64,000 bases of DNA from Platanthera guangdongensis. Its lineage: Eukaryota > Streptophyta > Magnoliopsida > Asparagales > Orchidaceae. The position numbers and the translations under genes are program-made. The stretch is from NCBI GenBank assembly GCA_039583875.1, contig CM077159.1, forward strand, positions 103,935,287-103,999,286, read 5' to 3'. The notes under the pieces were generated by a model. It was not told the origin of the DNA. It did no database searches and worked only from the letters and a program-made list of their open reading frames with translations. Positions within the stretch are counted from its first letter, which is position 1; each line of letters opens with the position of its first letter. Positions 10,513 to 21,573 of this stretch are shown one piece after another.

Positions 10513-12332
10513 TGTGCAATTTGTGAAGTGGAAGTGGGTGATGGATAAGCTGGGCGGCCTGTGCGGTCTGAGTCCACGGCCTGGGCGAATTGCGGGTTGC
10601 GGCCTGGGTGATCATGGTTGTCTTGGTGGCTTGGCTATTCTTGAGGAGCGGCTTGTATGGCATGATGTGCGGCTTAATGTGCGGTCTAGGCGGTCTGCTA
10701 TGCAGCTTGGTTAGGCTATGGACAGGGTTGAACTTCTAGCGAAGCAGTCTAAGCGGACTGCAGTTCGCGGGCTGAAGGATGTGATGATGTGCGGCCTTAT
10801 GGTTTTGCAAGCTTGTTATCCAGTGGTTTGGGAGTTCTTCCACAGGAGGCTTGGCGAACTGGCGAGTCCGCGGTGTCCGCTGTTGCGGACTGGCCTTGGA
10901 GTTCGGATGTGGCCTTTGCTGAGCTCAGGTGGTGCAGCGATGATTCTGCTGTGGAGCACTGCGTGGACTGGTGTTGGAGTCCGACAGGTGACAGTTGTGG
11001 AGAGCTGTGCCGGTAGAGCTTGCGGACTCTACCCTTTTCCATGCTTTGGCATCCTCGGAGTTCGCATCTGTGTGGACGGTGCCTTGCTTCTTGCTGAAAT
11101 ATCCATGATGAAGTGGATGTTACCCATCTTGGGGCGGACTGTCCTGTTGGTTGGCGGTATGGAGCTTTTATGTCCGTCGTGCTCTCGCTAGTGCTTGGTG
11201 GGCTACTGTACTTGGTCATTTGCTATGACAAGTTCTGTCCGCAGTGTTCGCAGAGTCTGCTATTGACCGGGTGGACTGCCTGTTGGTCGTGGACTCTTGG
11301 CGGGGTGGCGTTGTTTGCCGAGCTCTGCATACTGTCTCCCGAGTCCGCGTGATATGGTATTGCGGGCTGTTGCAGCTTGTGTTGCGGCGGTGTCCGCGTG
11401 CTATATAGGGTGGCGGTCTAGCGCTGTTTGATTTGGGCGGACTGGCTTTGGGCCAGTGTTAGGCAGGTCGGCAGCATGTGAGTCCGCATAGAGGCGGACT
11501 GGTTTTTTGTTCTGGCTCCTGGAGGTATGGTCTGGTTAAGTCCGTACGGACTTGGCGGACTGGGTTGAGTTAGCGCGCGTGCTGGGGCGGTGATTCTATT
11601 CAATAGGGTGGTGACACACTCCTCACCTCGCCTATAAATAGAACCCCCCCATCACGTCTACATTAACTGAGTGAACAGTAAGTGGGGCTTGGTCGATTGT
11701 TGCGGTCTGAATTTCTCTGTCCGCGTGGGTTGAGTAGAGCTGACGTTTTGCTGTGTGCAGGTCGCACGGCTCGCTTCAAGGAGCTAGGAGTTTGGCTTTG
11801 ACTTTGGTCAAGTACTTGGAAGTGTGGAGTCTCTGCGGACTCAGCTGGTCGCTTCTGCGGCTTTTTAGTGGTTCTCTACTTCAGCTTGTTCAAGTTCTAA
11901 TAACCTGTCCGCCGGTCTCAGGCGGGTAGGCGGTCTGTTCATCAGTTCCTCAACAGGCAGCGAATAATGTGGTGTCTGCCCGACCTCGCGATCTCAGGCG
12001 GACTCCGTATTCTATTTGGCATGTTGCAGCAGTTCGGGCAGCTTCAGCGATCTTGGAGGACTGAGCGGTCTCAGCGGATTCAATTGTTGTCCGCTCGGCT
12101 TGTTTTTTGAGCTTTCTGTTTGTAGCTTTTGCACTAGCGAAATCATGTCTCACTACGCATACCTTGCCTTGTAAAGAAGTTAATGAAAATAAGATCTGCT
12201 TGTTCTTCCAATTGCATGTGATGTTAAGCTTGCTCTTTGGGATTCCGCAAGATTAAAGTGTTAACTGGATTGTTCTGAGAATAATAAATTGGCTTTAGGC
12301 TATCTTGCAGACCACTTTGAGAAACTTTAACA
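10513..12332 (+). repeat. Solo copia LTR (C/H clade) without matching target-site duplication
   Basis: Starts TGTGCAATTTGTGAAGTGGAAG-like and ends GAGAAACTTTAACA, matching in order and orientation the two ends of the LTRs of copia C. It has the clade's hallmark GCGGACT/AGTCCGC motifs throughout and a TATAAATAG box at 11633. There is no primer-binding site to its right and no polypurine tract to its left, so it is a solo LTR. The 5 bp flanks are GGCCT and AATAT, which do not match; left flank is gypsy LTR B and right flank is Sirevirus D. Confidence 0.8.
11633..11641 (+). promoter_or_regulatory. TATA box of the solo copia LTR
   Basis: TATAAATAG in the context CTCGCCTATAAATAGAACC, the same position relative to the LTR as in C and H. 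Transcription would begin about 30 bp to the right. Confidence 0.7.
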
Positions 12333-13302
12333 AATATGAGTGTGTGATGGAGTTTGTGTACCATGGGGGGATAGAGGTGAGGTATGAAAGTGAATATGAG
12401 TTTGTGATGGATGTATTGGGGAGGATGGAGGTAGGAGTGTGGACTGTGGTTTGAACTGTGGAGGGGAGTTAGTGTACCATTTGAGGATTAATGTGGATGG
12501 CTGGAGGTGGTGGAGGTGGAGGAGGGATATCCTCAGCAGGGTGGGGAGTGGCTGGATCAGCCCTTGTACTCTCAGAAGGCCTGGAGGAAGAGGAAGAAGC
12601 CTTGGAGGGCTTGGTGATGGTCCTCTCCCACCTGCCAAAGAGGGTACATGTGAGCCTCTTCGGGGAATTTATGAATATGGTCGGTGTGACTAGGGATTCA
12701 GTAGCCTTTTCCTGAAGGAAGATCCCCAGAAATTTCCAAAACACACCTCCTTTTTGTTGTTCTTTTTCCTGATCAGCTCAAATATAATCTTAGTCCAGTT
12801 CACAGGCTTCTTATTTACCGCAACACACATCACCAGAAATTGATGTCTGCTGATGTAATCATGGGCTTACCTAGCAGTACTTTCCCCACAATATCTGCTA
12901 GAAACTTATACTGAGCAGATAGATGTTTCTTTAGTAGCTTGTTGCGGGTTGCTCCAGAATAACCCATCTTATTTAACATTTCATCAAATTCTTCATTATC
13001 AATTTCCAACTCTTCTTCACCATTGGTTAATCCAAAAATTTTAGTTAAAGCGACGGGGGTAAGTCATATTGCATTACCCGATATTGTTCCTGTCATGGTG
13101 TATTCATCTGTGGTGGAGGAAATGTAGACCCATTCCCTGATCTCTACACTCGCTAGCTTGATTCTGGTGGACATCAGATTCTTCAACTGCTGATCTTCAA
13201 GCAGTTTCAGGAGATTGGATCTGAGTGTTGAAATGACTCGAAGTCTACATCAAATCCAGTATCAAATTTCATTGCTGCAAGACTGCCCACTGGAATCGCC
13301 AT
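12333..13302 (-). pseudogene. ORF3 (envelope-like position) of Sirevirus D, truncated
   Basis: Starts at ATG 13302 (MAIPVGSLAAMKF). A frameshift near 13210 and later stops break it. After the frameshift the reading includes LKNLMSTRIKLASVEIREW, then DEMLNKMGYSGATRNKLLKKH and FLADIVGKVLLGKP, which matches the ORF3 copies of element F (KWYGLSKHTTDSILKKEL..FLVDVIGKALLCK). The C-terminal part is Ser/Pro-rich with an eight-proline run near 12500. It ends at the solo LTR junction. ORF3 lies downstream of pol where Sireviruses can carry an env-like gene; its function is unknown and I see no clear transmembrane segment. Confidence 0.7.
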
Positions 13303-13693
13303 AGTGAACCTACAACAAATAAGAGAGATCAAGTGCAATGGATCTGAAAGCGCGGGACGGAGGTCGAAGAAAAACCTAGATATAAGATTTTTCTGAATAT
13401 GAATCGACAAACTCTGTTCCACGAAAAATAAAGGAATTCTTCGATCTGAGGTCGACGAAATATTTTGTAGTTAAAAAATTCGTCGAGCTTAGTCTGAAGA
13501 TTTCAAAACATTTCACCGAGCTTTGTTTGATGAAACTTTTCTGAAGCAGATTCGTCGATCTCTGTTCGACGAAAATAACTTCACTCACATAGAGTTCGTC
13601 GATCTTCGTTCGACGAATATCTCTAGAACGTTTCTTCTGTTCGTCGATCTCCGTTCGACAAACTTTGAAAAATTCGTCGACTACAGACAAAAA
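13303..13693. repeat. Motif-rich spacer between pol and ORF3 of D
   Basis: About 390 bp with at least six copies of TTCGTCGATCT(C)..TTCGACGAA-type half-palindromes at irregular spacing (for example 13481-13490, 13552-13574, 13588-13619, 13641-13680). The same motif fills the 5' LTR of D, and part of gag at 18240-18482. It probably contains the ORF3 promoter region, but no good TATA box is visible. Confidence 0.65.
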
Positions 13694-15163
13694 TTAAACT
13701 AAAGCTTCTCCATTGATCATTCCAAGCTGATTTATAAAGAATAAGTAATTTCTTTCATCCAGGGATTTGGTGAAAATATCTTCTCTTTGTAAATCAGTGT
13801 AGATATAGACAAGTTTAATTTTGTTTTTTTCTACGCACTCTCTAATGAAATGATGTCTAATGTCTATATGCTTAGTCCTACTGTGATGGAGTGGATTTTG
13901 TGCTATGGATATAGCACTTGTGTTATCACATAAGAGAGTTGAATTATTTAAGTTGAACCCATAATCCAGGAGTTGGTTTTGAATCCAGAAACTGCCCGCT
14001 GCAATGTATTCTGCTTCAGTAGTTGATATAGATACAGATGACTGTTTCTTGCAGAACCAAGACACTAATCTCATACCAAGGAACTGGCAAGTCCCTAAGG
14101 TACTTTTTCTGTCGACACTGCATCCAACAAAGTCAGCATTTGAGTATCCAGTTAACTCAAATTCTGACTCAGTAGGATACCAGAGTCCTAGACTAGGACA
14201 ACTCTTTATATATCTCAAAATTCTTTTTAGGAAAACTAGATGAGATTCTTTGGGGTTCACTTAGAACCTATCACAAAGACATGTCGCAAACATTATGTCA
14301 GGTCTGCTAGCTGTAAGGTATAGTAGGGACGCAATAATGCCCCTATATAATTTCTGATCAACAGGTTTCCCATGTACATCAAAATCTATTACAGCATTAG
14401 TGGCCATGGGTGTTTTCTTTGCTGAGGAATCAGCCATCCTAAACATTTTAATAAGCTCCTTAGAATACTTAGCCTGGGATATGAAAATGTCATCAGGTAG
14501 CTGCTTCAATTGGAGACCAAGGAAGTAGGAGAGCTCACACAAGCTACTCATTTCAAACTTTGAATGCATGTGGTTAGAGAACCTCTTGCATAGTTTGGAA
14601 TCACTAGACCCAAATATAATGCCATCTACATAAATTTGTACTAATAAAGTTTGATCCTTATGGTGCCTAGTGAATAATGTTTCATCTACAATGCCTATAG
14701 TGAATTTATGCTCTATCAAGAAGCTAGCTAGGGTCTCATACCAAGCTCTTGGAGCTTGCTTTAAACCATAAAGAGCTTTATGCAATCTAAAGACATATGA
14801 AGGATGGGTTGGAGTGATAAAATCTGGAGGTTGTTCAACATAAACCTCTTCTTTAAGAACTCCATTCAGAAAGGCACTATTGACATCCATCTGATAGACT
14901 TTGAACTTCTTGTAGGGAGCATAAGAAAGGAAAATTCTGATTTCTTCTAACCTTGCAACTAGTGCAAAAGTTTGGTCATAGTCTATTCCTTCCTCTTGCC
15001 TATAACCTTGAGCAACAAGCCTAGCCTTGTTTATCACAATTACACCTTGGGCATCTAGCTTGTTTCTATATACCCATTTAGTTCCAATGACTGGGTAGTC
15101 TTTGTGTCTTGGAACTAAATCCCAAACTCTACATCTCTCAAATTGGTTGAGTTCCTCTTGCAT
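13694..15163 (-). pseudogene. pol: Reverse transcriptase and RNase H of Sirevirus D
   Basis: Frame opens at ATG 15163 ([16 protein letters not shown]) and runs in one frame to a TAG-type end at 13694 with one internal TAA at 14261-14263. RT blocks: [59 protein letters not shown]. The active site reads YVDGIIFG instead of YVDD, so the second catalytic Asp is Gly and the enzyme is inactive. RNase H: SNADFVGCSVDRKSTLG, SSVSISTTEAEYIAA, NPLHHSRTKHIDIRHHF. The stop follows CDRF where relatives have Gln, so CAA to TAA is likely. Confidence 0.9.
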
Positions 15164-15166
15164 TGC

Positions 15167-16080
15167 AATGATCTAGTGGGGATCTTGTTCAACATCTGTT
15201 ATGGATTGAGGCTCAACTTGAGAGAGGAAATATGCATGCATCACATCTTGGTTGAGTTGATGCCCTGTCTGTATACCTACTGACATGTCTCCAATCACTT
15301 GAGATCTAGGGTGATCTCTTAGTGTGACAAGATCAGTGGGTGGAGTTGGTTAAGAAACAACATTTGAATTTAATTCCTCTTGTGGAATAATGTTTGTTGT
15401 TGAAGGAATTTCAACTTCTTCCATAAGTTCTTCTTCACTGTCTTCATCAGCTTGTGGAGGAGGAGGTGGTATAACCTTTTGTGGAAGGTTCAACTCACCC
15501 AATTTCTCACACAAATGAGGTACCTGCAAGGTGCTATTAGTAGAAATTTTTTTCTCCTTATAAGACATGTTAGCCTCATCAAAAGTTACATGAATTGATT
15601 CCTCAATTTTTAAAGATGATTTATTGAACACCCTATCAGCTTTGTTGACTTGGGAATATCCTAGAAAAATTCCCTCTTCATCCTTAGCTTCAAACTTTCT
15701 AATATACTTCTTATTATTATTATGAATATAACATAGGCAACCAAATATTTTAAAATAGATGATTTTAGGTTTCTTACCTTTAAGCAATTCATAGGGAGTC
15801 TTATTCTTAAGTTTATGTATTAAACTCCTGTTCAGTACATAGTTTGTTGTGCTTATAGCCTCTGCCAAAAAGGATAGGGGCATGTAAGCATCTGCAAGTG
15901 ATGTGCTTGTAACTTCAATTAAGGTTCTATTCTTCGTTTTAGCTACCCCATTTTGTTGAGGAGTTCTAGGAGCTGAGAAGCAATACCTGATACCTTCCTT
16001 CTCACAGAACTCATGTATAAGAAGAGACTCAAACTCTATACCATGATCTCTTTTGATTAATGTAATATGAGTAGAGTACT
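15167..16080 (-). pseudogene. pol: Integrase C-terminus and linker of Sirevirus D, duplicate copy 1
   Basis: Contains SFLAEAISTTNYVLNRS, LKNKTPYELLKGKKP and the FGCLCYIHNNNKKYIRKFEAKDEE block of copia integrases, then VFNKSSLKIEESIHVTFDEA and a Glu/Pro-rich linker (QADEDSEEELMEEVEIP). It joins RT to its left through several stops. The upstream part includes the PQQNGVAKTKNRT-like region, so the catalytic Glu region reads K rather than E. Confidence 0.8.
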
Positions 16081-17230
16081 CAATCTGTAGGCAGCATAAG
16101 CAAGGAAGATCTTGATTGCTTCTAATCTTGCAACTGGTACAAAAGTTTGGTCATAGTATATTCCTTCTTCTTTCCTATAACCTTGAGCAATAAGCCTAGC
16201 CTTGTTTCTCACAATTACACCTTGGGCATCTAGCTTGTTTCTATATACCCATTTAGTTCCAATGATTGGGTAGTGTTTGGGTCTTGGAACTAAATCTCAA
16301 ACTCTGCATCTCTCAAATTGATTGAGTTCATCTTGCATTGCAATGATCTAGTAGGGATCTTGCTCAGCATCTTTTATGGATTTAGGCTCAACTTGAGAGA
16401 GGAAACATGCATGCATCACATCTTAGTTGAGTTGATGCCTTGTCTGTACACCTAATGATATGTTCCCAATCACTTGAGATCTAGGGTGATCCCTTAGTGT
16501 GACAAGATCAGTGGGTGGAGTTGGTTCAGTAAGAGCATGTGGAGTTAATTCCTCTTGTGGAATAATGTCTGTTGTTGAATGAAGTTCAACCTCTTCCAAA
16601 TGTTCTTCTTCACTGTCTTCATCAGCTTGTGGAGGAGGAGGTGATATAACCTCTTATGGAAGGTTTAACTCACCAATTTCTCACACAAGTGAGGTACCTG
16701 TAAAGTATTATTGGTAGAAATTTCTTTCTCCTTATAAGACATGTTAGCCTCATCAAAAGTCACATGAATTGATTCCTCAATTTTTAAAGAAGATTTATTA
16801 AATACCCTATAAGCTTTGCTAACTTGGGAATATCCTAGAAAAATTCTCTCTTCAGCCTTAGCTTCAAACTTTCTAATATATTTCTTGTTTTTATTATGAA
16901 CATAACATATGCAACCAAATACTTTAAAATAGGTGATTTTAGGTTTCTTCCCTTTAAGCAATTCATAAGGAGTCTTATTCTTAAGTTTATGTATTAAACT
17001 CCTATTCAGTATATAGTTTGTTGTGCTTACAGCCTCTGCCCAAAAGGATAGGGGCATGTAAGCATCTATAAGTAATGTGCCTATAGCTTCAATTAAGGTT
17101 CTATTCTTTCTTTCAGCTACCCCATTTTGTTGAGGAGTTCTAGGAGCTGAGAAGCAATGTCTAATACCTTCCTTCTCACAGAACTCATGCATAAGAAGAG
17201 ACTCAAACTCAGTACCATGATCACTTCAAT
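16081..17230 (-). pseudogene. pol: Integrase C-terminus, linker and RT start of Sirevirus D, duplicate copy 2
   Basis: The longest open part (17192-16665) reads FCEKEGIRHCFSAPRTPQQ, NGVAERKNRTLIEAIG with the catalytic Glu intact, then SFWAEAVSTTNYILNRS and the same linker as copy 1. A frameshift around 16670-16680 leads into a second copy of the linker and of the RT start (about 16140-16330). This copy is continuous with the integrase core to its right, so it is the original and copy 1 is probably the duplicate. Confidence 0.8.
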
Positions 17231-18040
17231 TCAATACAACTGGAGTAGAGTACTCAATCTATATGGTCCTGAGAAAATCTGTAAGAACCTTGAATGTATC
17301 TGACTTAGATCTCAGAAAGAACACCCAAGTGAATCTTGAGAAGTCATCTACAACAAATAGAGTATAAGATTTAACTCCAAGGATTTATACAACAATAGGT
17401 CCAAAAAGGTCCATGTGCAGCAAGTACAAGATCCTAGGTGAATCACTCTTATTAACTGATTTAAAACTAGATTTAGTTTGCTTGCCTAGTTGATAAGTCC
17501 TGTAGAGGCCTTCCTTCTTATAGGGACCAGAAGTCAAACCTCTCACAAAGTTGTCTTTAGATAGCCTAGCAATGTTTTTCATATTAACATGGCCTAGTAT
17601 TTTATGTCAAAGATCATTTTGATTGCTAACAATATTAAGTAGGCAGATATCTGAATTTCAGAATGAAAATCTACTATATATATGTTACCTAATCTATTTC
17701 CAATTAAAACATTTTGTTTTTATTTATTAGAAACAATACAATATTTTGAGTTAAAATGTACCGGATAACCTTCATCACATAGTTGACTTATTGAGATGAG
17801 GTTATGCTTGAGTCCACTTACATAGGTCACCTTTTTGAAAGTGACCGCTCCAATCTTTACTTCTCCAAAGCGTTCTGGCTGGCCCCAATTTGAATCACCA
17901 AAGATCACCTTTGGTCCCAGCTTGGACTTATAGTTATTTAAGTTTTCCTTGCTGCCAATCATATGTTTGGAGCATCCACTATCTAGATACCATTTTTGAT
18001 CAACAGCTGGACAGATCTTTTCCTGCAGTGAAAGCAATTA
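17231..18040 (-). pseudogene. pol: Protease, pre-integrase and integrase core start of Sirevirus D
   Basis: Right part (18037-17720): copia protease with WYLDSGCSKHMIGSKENL, then VTYVSGLKHNLISISQLCDEGY. Next (17582-17385): pre-integrase zinc region and integrase start, with LHMDLFGPIVV carrying the first catalytic Asp. Further left the core is broken by several stops (17231-17384). It would process Gag-Pol and insert cDNA in an intact element; it cannot now. Confidence 0.85.
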
Positions 18041-19912
18041 GTTGTTCTTGACCCAGGTTAACTTGGGTCCTTTATATTGTTGATAAGAAAAGCTCGATAT
18101 TATTGAAAATTCAGGTTGAGATTTATACCCTAAGGGGTGATATCTTCTAGGAGGAATTATCCAATCAGCAAGTTGATTAAAGGGTTTCCTAGTTTGATTA
18201 GAGTTGCTGTTATAATTATGACATTTATTAAGTCTGTCTGGGTTCGACGAAAAGTTGTAAGTTCGTCGACCAGAGTTCGACGAAGTGGGATGAGATTGTC
18301 GATCTCAGCTCAGAGAATGTCATATTCATTTTTTGTGCCCCAAGTTCGTCGATCTCTGCTCAACAAACCATACACAGTTCGTCGATCGTAGTAGGATGAA
18401 TAATTATTATTTAAATCTGCATTCAAAGTTCGTCGACTTGAGTTCGTCGAACTGGCCACATTTCATCGATCTTAGTTCGACGAAATCTGCTGAACATTAT
18501 TCTGGTTATAATTTTTCTTATCCTTTCTTCTTTTCTTATTTTTGTGTGTAACTTCAGGTTGATTGGGATTGTTATTATCTACCTTTTCTTTACCCTTTTC
18601 AGACACAAATTTTATTGGTGTGGATAATATATTCTTCTTGGGTATGGGGGGTAAACTTGATGATGCACCCAGGCCCAGTTTTCCATTCAGTCTGGCATTG
18701 ACTGTGCTTGTGATGTCCATCAGCTTAAGGCTTCTCCCATTGAGAGATTCCTCAAGTTGTTTGGCCTCACATAACTCTATTTTTAAAGACATGATTTGTT
18801 CATGGGCTAGAGTTAGTTCATCTATCAATTTAGTGTGTTCAGAAATTAGATTTTCTTAATTGGCTAGTTTTTCCCTAAGTATTTTAATTTCTTTTTCTGA
18901 GTTAATTAGATCAATACACAAGGTTTTAAACTCAGTTTTGAAAGTATCAGAACTATAATCAAAAGTTGAGAGTACCTGATCAGCTTCTGATCCTGAAGCT
19001 CCTTTATTATCAGATTCGTCCTCATTGTGTGATTGACTGCTGGAGGCATTGATGTACATGAGGCAGATTTCCTTGGCCCTTGTCTCTTCTTCCTCTTCAC
19101 TGGAGCTGGAAGATGTGGATTCATCTTCAGTGTCACTCCAGTTTTCAGCTACAAAACCCTTCTCCTTCTTTTTGTATTTACTGGAGGAAGGCCTTGATCT
19201 TTACTGTCTTCTAGAGTTCTTCTCTCTTCTTCTTTCTTTCTTTTGATTCTCTGGACACACTGAGATAAAGTGTCCAGGTTTCCTGCAGCCAAAGCATACT
19301 ACTTCTTTAGTACGAGTTTTGTCATACCTTGGCTTATCATTATGCGTGGATTATTTTCTTGTGAAGTCATTCCTAGCCATTTTGTAAAATCTTTTGGCAA
19401 AGTGACTCATCAATTCTTTATTTACTATGGAAGCTTCAGTCTCTTCAGCAACCTTGAATGCCAAGTTGTTCTCCTTCCTTGCTGGTGGAGGAGTCCTTTG
19501 TTCAGCTGCTTCTCTGGACTATTTAAGCTGCTCATAGGATTTGAGCTTTCCAAGTAGAGATTCTGTGGAAATATCATTTAAGCTCCTGGCCTCCTTGATT
19601 GGCTAGATCCTTGAATCCCATGAGCTTGGGAAGCACATGAGGATTTTATCATTGAATTCAGTAAGGGTGATGTCCTTATCCAAAGTCTTCAGCTCATTGA
19701 TGATGGAGCTCAGTATGTTGTACATATCAGAAATAGATTCTGACTCATCCTTCTTGAAGTTCTAATACTGGGATGTGAGATTTGATCGTCTGTCTTTCCT
19801 TTCATTAGCAGAGCCAGCCACCATTTTGTTGAGAGAGTCCCAAATGGCCTTGGATGAAGTGCATTCAGCCACTTTCTGGAATATGTCATCAGACATTGTT
19901 TGGGCCAGAATG
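18041..19912 (-). pseudogene. gag: gag (C-terminal two thirds) of Sirevirus D
   Basis: Several pieces in register: VAECTSSKAIWDSLNKMVAG near 19830-19880 (UBN2-type copia gag), the zinc knuckle CFGCRKPGHFISVC at about 19262-19303, an acidic Ser/Glu-rich stretch (WSDTEDESTSSSSSEEEE), then a coiled coil (EHTKLIDELTLAHEQIMSLK, KQLEESLNGRSLKLMD) and a Lys/Asn-rich end. A long coiled-coil gag is a Sirevirus trait. Stops occur at about 18472, 18856 and several places in 19310-19800. Between 18240 and 18482 the frame carries the family's TTCGTCGATC motifs. The N-terminus lies beyond copia C at 27436-27685. Confidence 0.8.
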
Positions 19913-21573
19913 TGTTAAAATTTTCTCAAGCGTGGTCAGCAAGGTAGCCCAAACGCCAAATTAATATCTTCGGCACTATCTAGTTCTCACGTTGAACCAG
20001 CGGAAAACCAAGGAACAAGTCTAATCCCAACAAATAATGGAGGCACAAGCAGATCTTTTATACATTCACTTCTTTACAAAACGAGGTATACGTAGCGAGA
20101 CATGATTTCGTTAGTATAAACAGCTGAAAACAGAAAGCACAAAACACCAAGTCGGCCGGACAGCACCGAAGTCCGCCGAGACCGCCGAGGTCGCCGAGTC
20201 CGCCGAAGTCGCCCGAACTTAAGCTGCAATCCGCCGAATAGCCACGGAGTCCGCCGAAGCCGCGAGGCCGTACGGACACACCGTTATTCGTCTCCTGCTG
20301 AAGCTGAACTGAGGAAAACCCCCTACCCGCCTGAAGTCGGCGGACAGGTTATTGAAGCTGGCAAAGTTGAAACAGAGTTGACAAGCCGCAGAGCGACCTC
20401 CTGCTGAATTCGCAGAGACCGCACAACTTCCAAGTACTTGACCGAAGTCACAGCCAAACTCCTGGCTCCTTGAAGCTACCCGCGCGACCTGCACACAGCA
20501 AACCGTCAGCCCTGAATCAATCCGCGCGGACAGAACACTTAGACCGTAGCTCCTTGCCCAACCCAACTTACTGTTCACTCAAGTTACTGTAGACCTGCTA
20601 GAGGGGTCCTATTTATAGGCGAGGTGAGGAGTGTGGTCACCGCCCTAGAGATAGCGAGACCCCCCTAGCCCACGCGATAGCAAAACATCGTCCGCCGAGT
20701 CCGCAAGGACTTAGCCGGATACCAAGGAAAACTGCCAGGAGCAAGACAACATTGGCGAACCCTCTCCAGTCCGCCTAAGCTATGCGGACAAGGCATCAGC
20801 CCGCAAAGCCTCCAACCACTACAGGATAGTAAACGCCCTTTAATTGATGTTTGCACAACCCAAGGCAGTCCGCAAGACTCAAACCTCAATCCGCCACAAG
20901 TCCACGACCAAAGGCGGACAGCAACAGTCCGCCCGGTCAACAGCGGACTTGGCTGACACTGCGGACACCATGGTCTTGGCACAGAGTGTGACCAAGTACA
21001 AAACCATCAAAGGCCAATGCGAGCATGACGGACACAAACTCCGTCCGCCAAGCATCCAAGCACACAGACCGCCAGCAGTCTGCAAGCTACTCGCACACCT
21101 ACCCCATCGCAGCAGCCTCCTCCCGGACTCCAAACATCAGTCCGCTAAAGTCCTCCACAGCAAAACACCTGCTGTAACACCAGAGCTCGACAGGGCCTCA
21201 GCTAAGCTCTAAGCCCAGTCTGCAACAGCCCATACCGCGGACACGCCAGTCCGCAAGCTTCCCGCGGACATGAGCCAAACCGCCAATCAGCAAAAGCTTG
21301 CACCACGGCCACTAAGCAAAGCACCAGTCCGCAAGCCTCTATCCGCTCAGGCCGCTCCTTAGCTAAACCAATTAGCCAACGCCATATCCGTAGATACCAG
21401 GCCGCATAGTCCGCGGACTAGCATATAACCCGCTCAGAAGAACAGCCGGCTTCCACTAGACTTTCCACCAGGCCGCACACAACAGTCCGCCCAGTTCGCC
21501 TAGTCCGCCAATGCTGTCCGCCCAGGCCGCCCGGCCTGTCCCGTCAACCACTTCCACTTCACAAATTTCAACA
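19913..21573 (-). repeat. 3' LTR of copia C (1661 bp)
   Basis: Paired with 25777-27435. Densely filled with GCGGACT/AGTCCGC motifs. The minus-strand TATA box lies at 20609-20617. ORFs on both strands inside the LTR reflect its repetitive GC-rich composition and show no domain. Confidence 0.93.
20609..20617 (-). promoter_or_regulatory. TATA box in 3' LTR of copia C
   Basis: Minus strand TATAAATAG, preceded by CTCGCC, as in the solo LTR. In a 3' LTR it would drive transcription outwards into Sirevirus D. Confidence 0.7.

Larger units (their letters stand above)
14985..17230 (-). repeat. Tandem duplication of integrase-linker-RT start in Sirevirus D
   Basis: About 1.1 kb occurs twice in direct orientation: roughly 14985-16090 and 16140-17230. 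Both copies run from the start of RT (TTTGGTCATAGT..ATTCC, CTTGAGCAA(C/T)AAGCCTAGCC) through the linker to the integrase C-terminus (CCATTTTGTTGAGGAGTTC). They differ at several percent of positions, so the duplication is old. In an intact element this segment is present once. Confidence 0.8.

Noticed and set aside
10718..11191. 157-codon ORF in the solo LTR, Cys/Trp/Leu-rich
   Set aside because: Composition follows the GCGGACT repeats; not preserved in LTRs of C or H.
12439..12744. Gly-rich plus-strand and Pro-rich minus-strand ORFs as separate genes
   Set aside because: The Pro-rich minus-strand reading fits the C-terminal part of ORF3 of D; the plus-strand one is its shadow.
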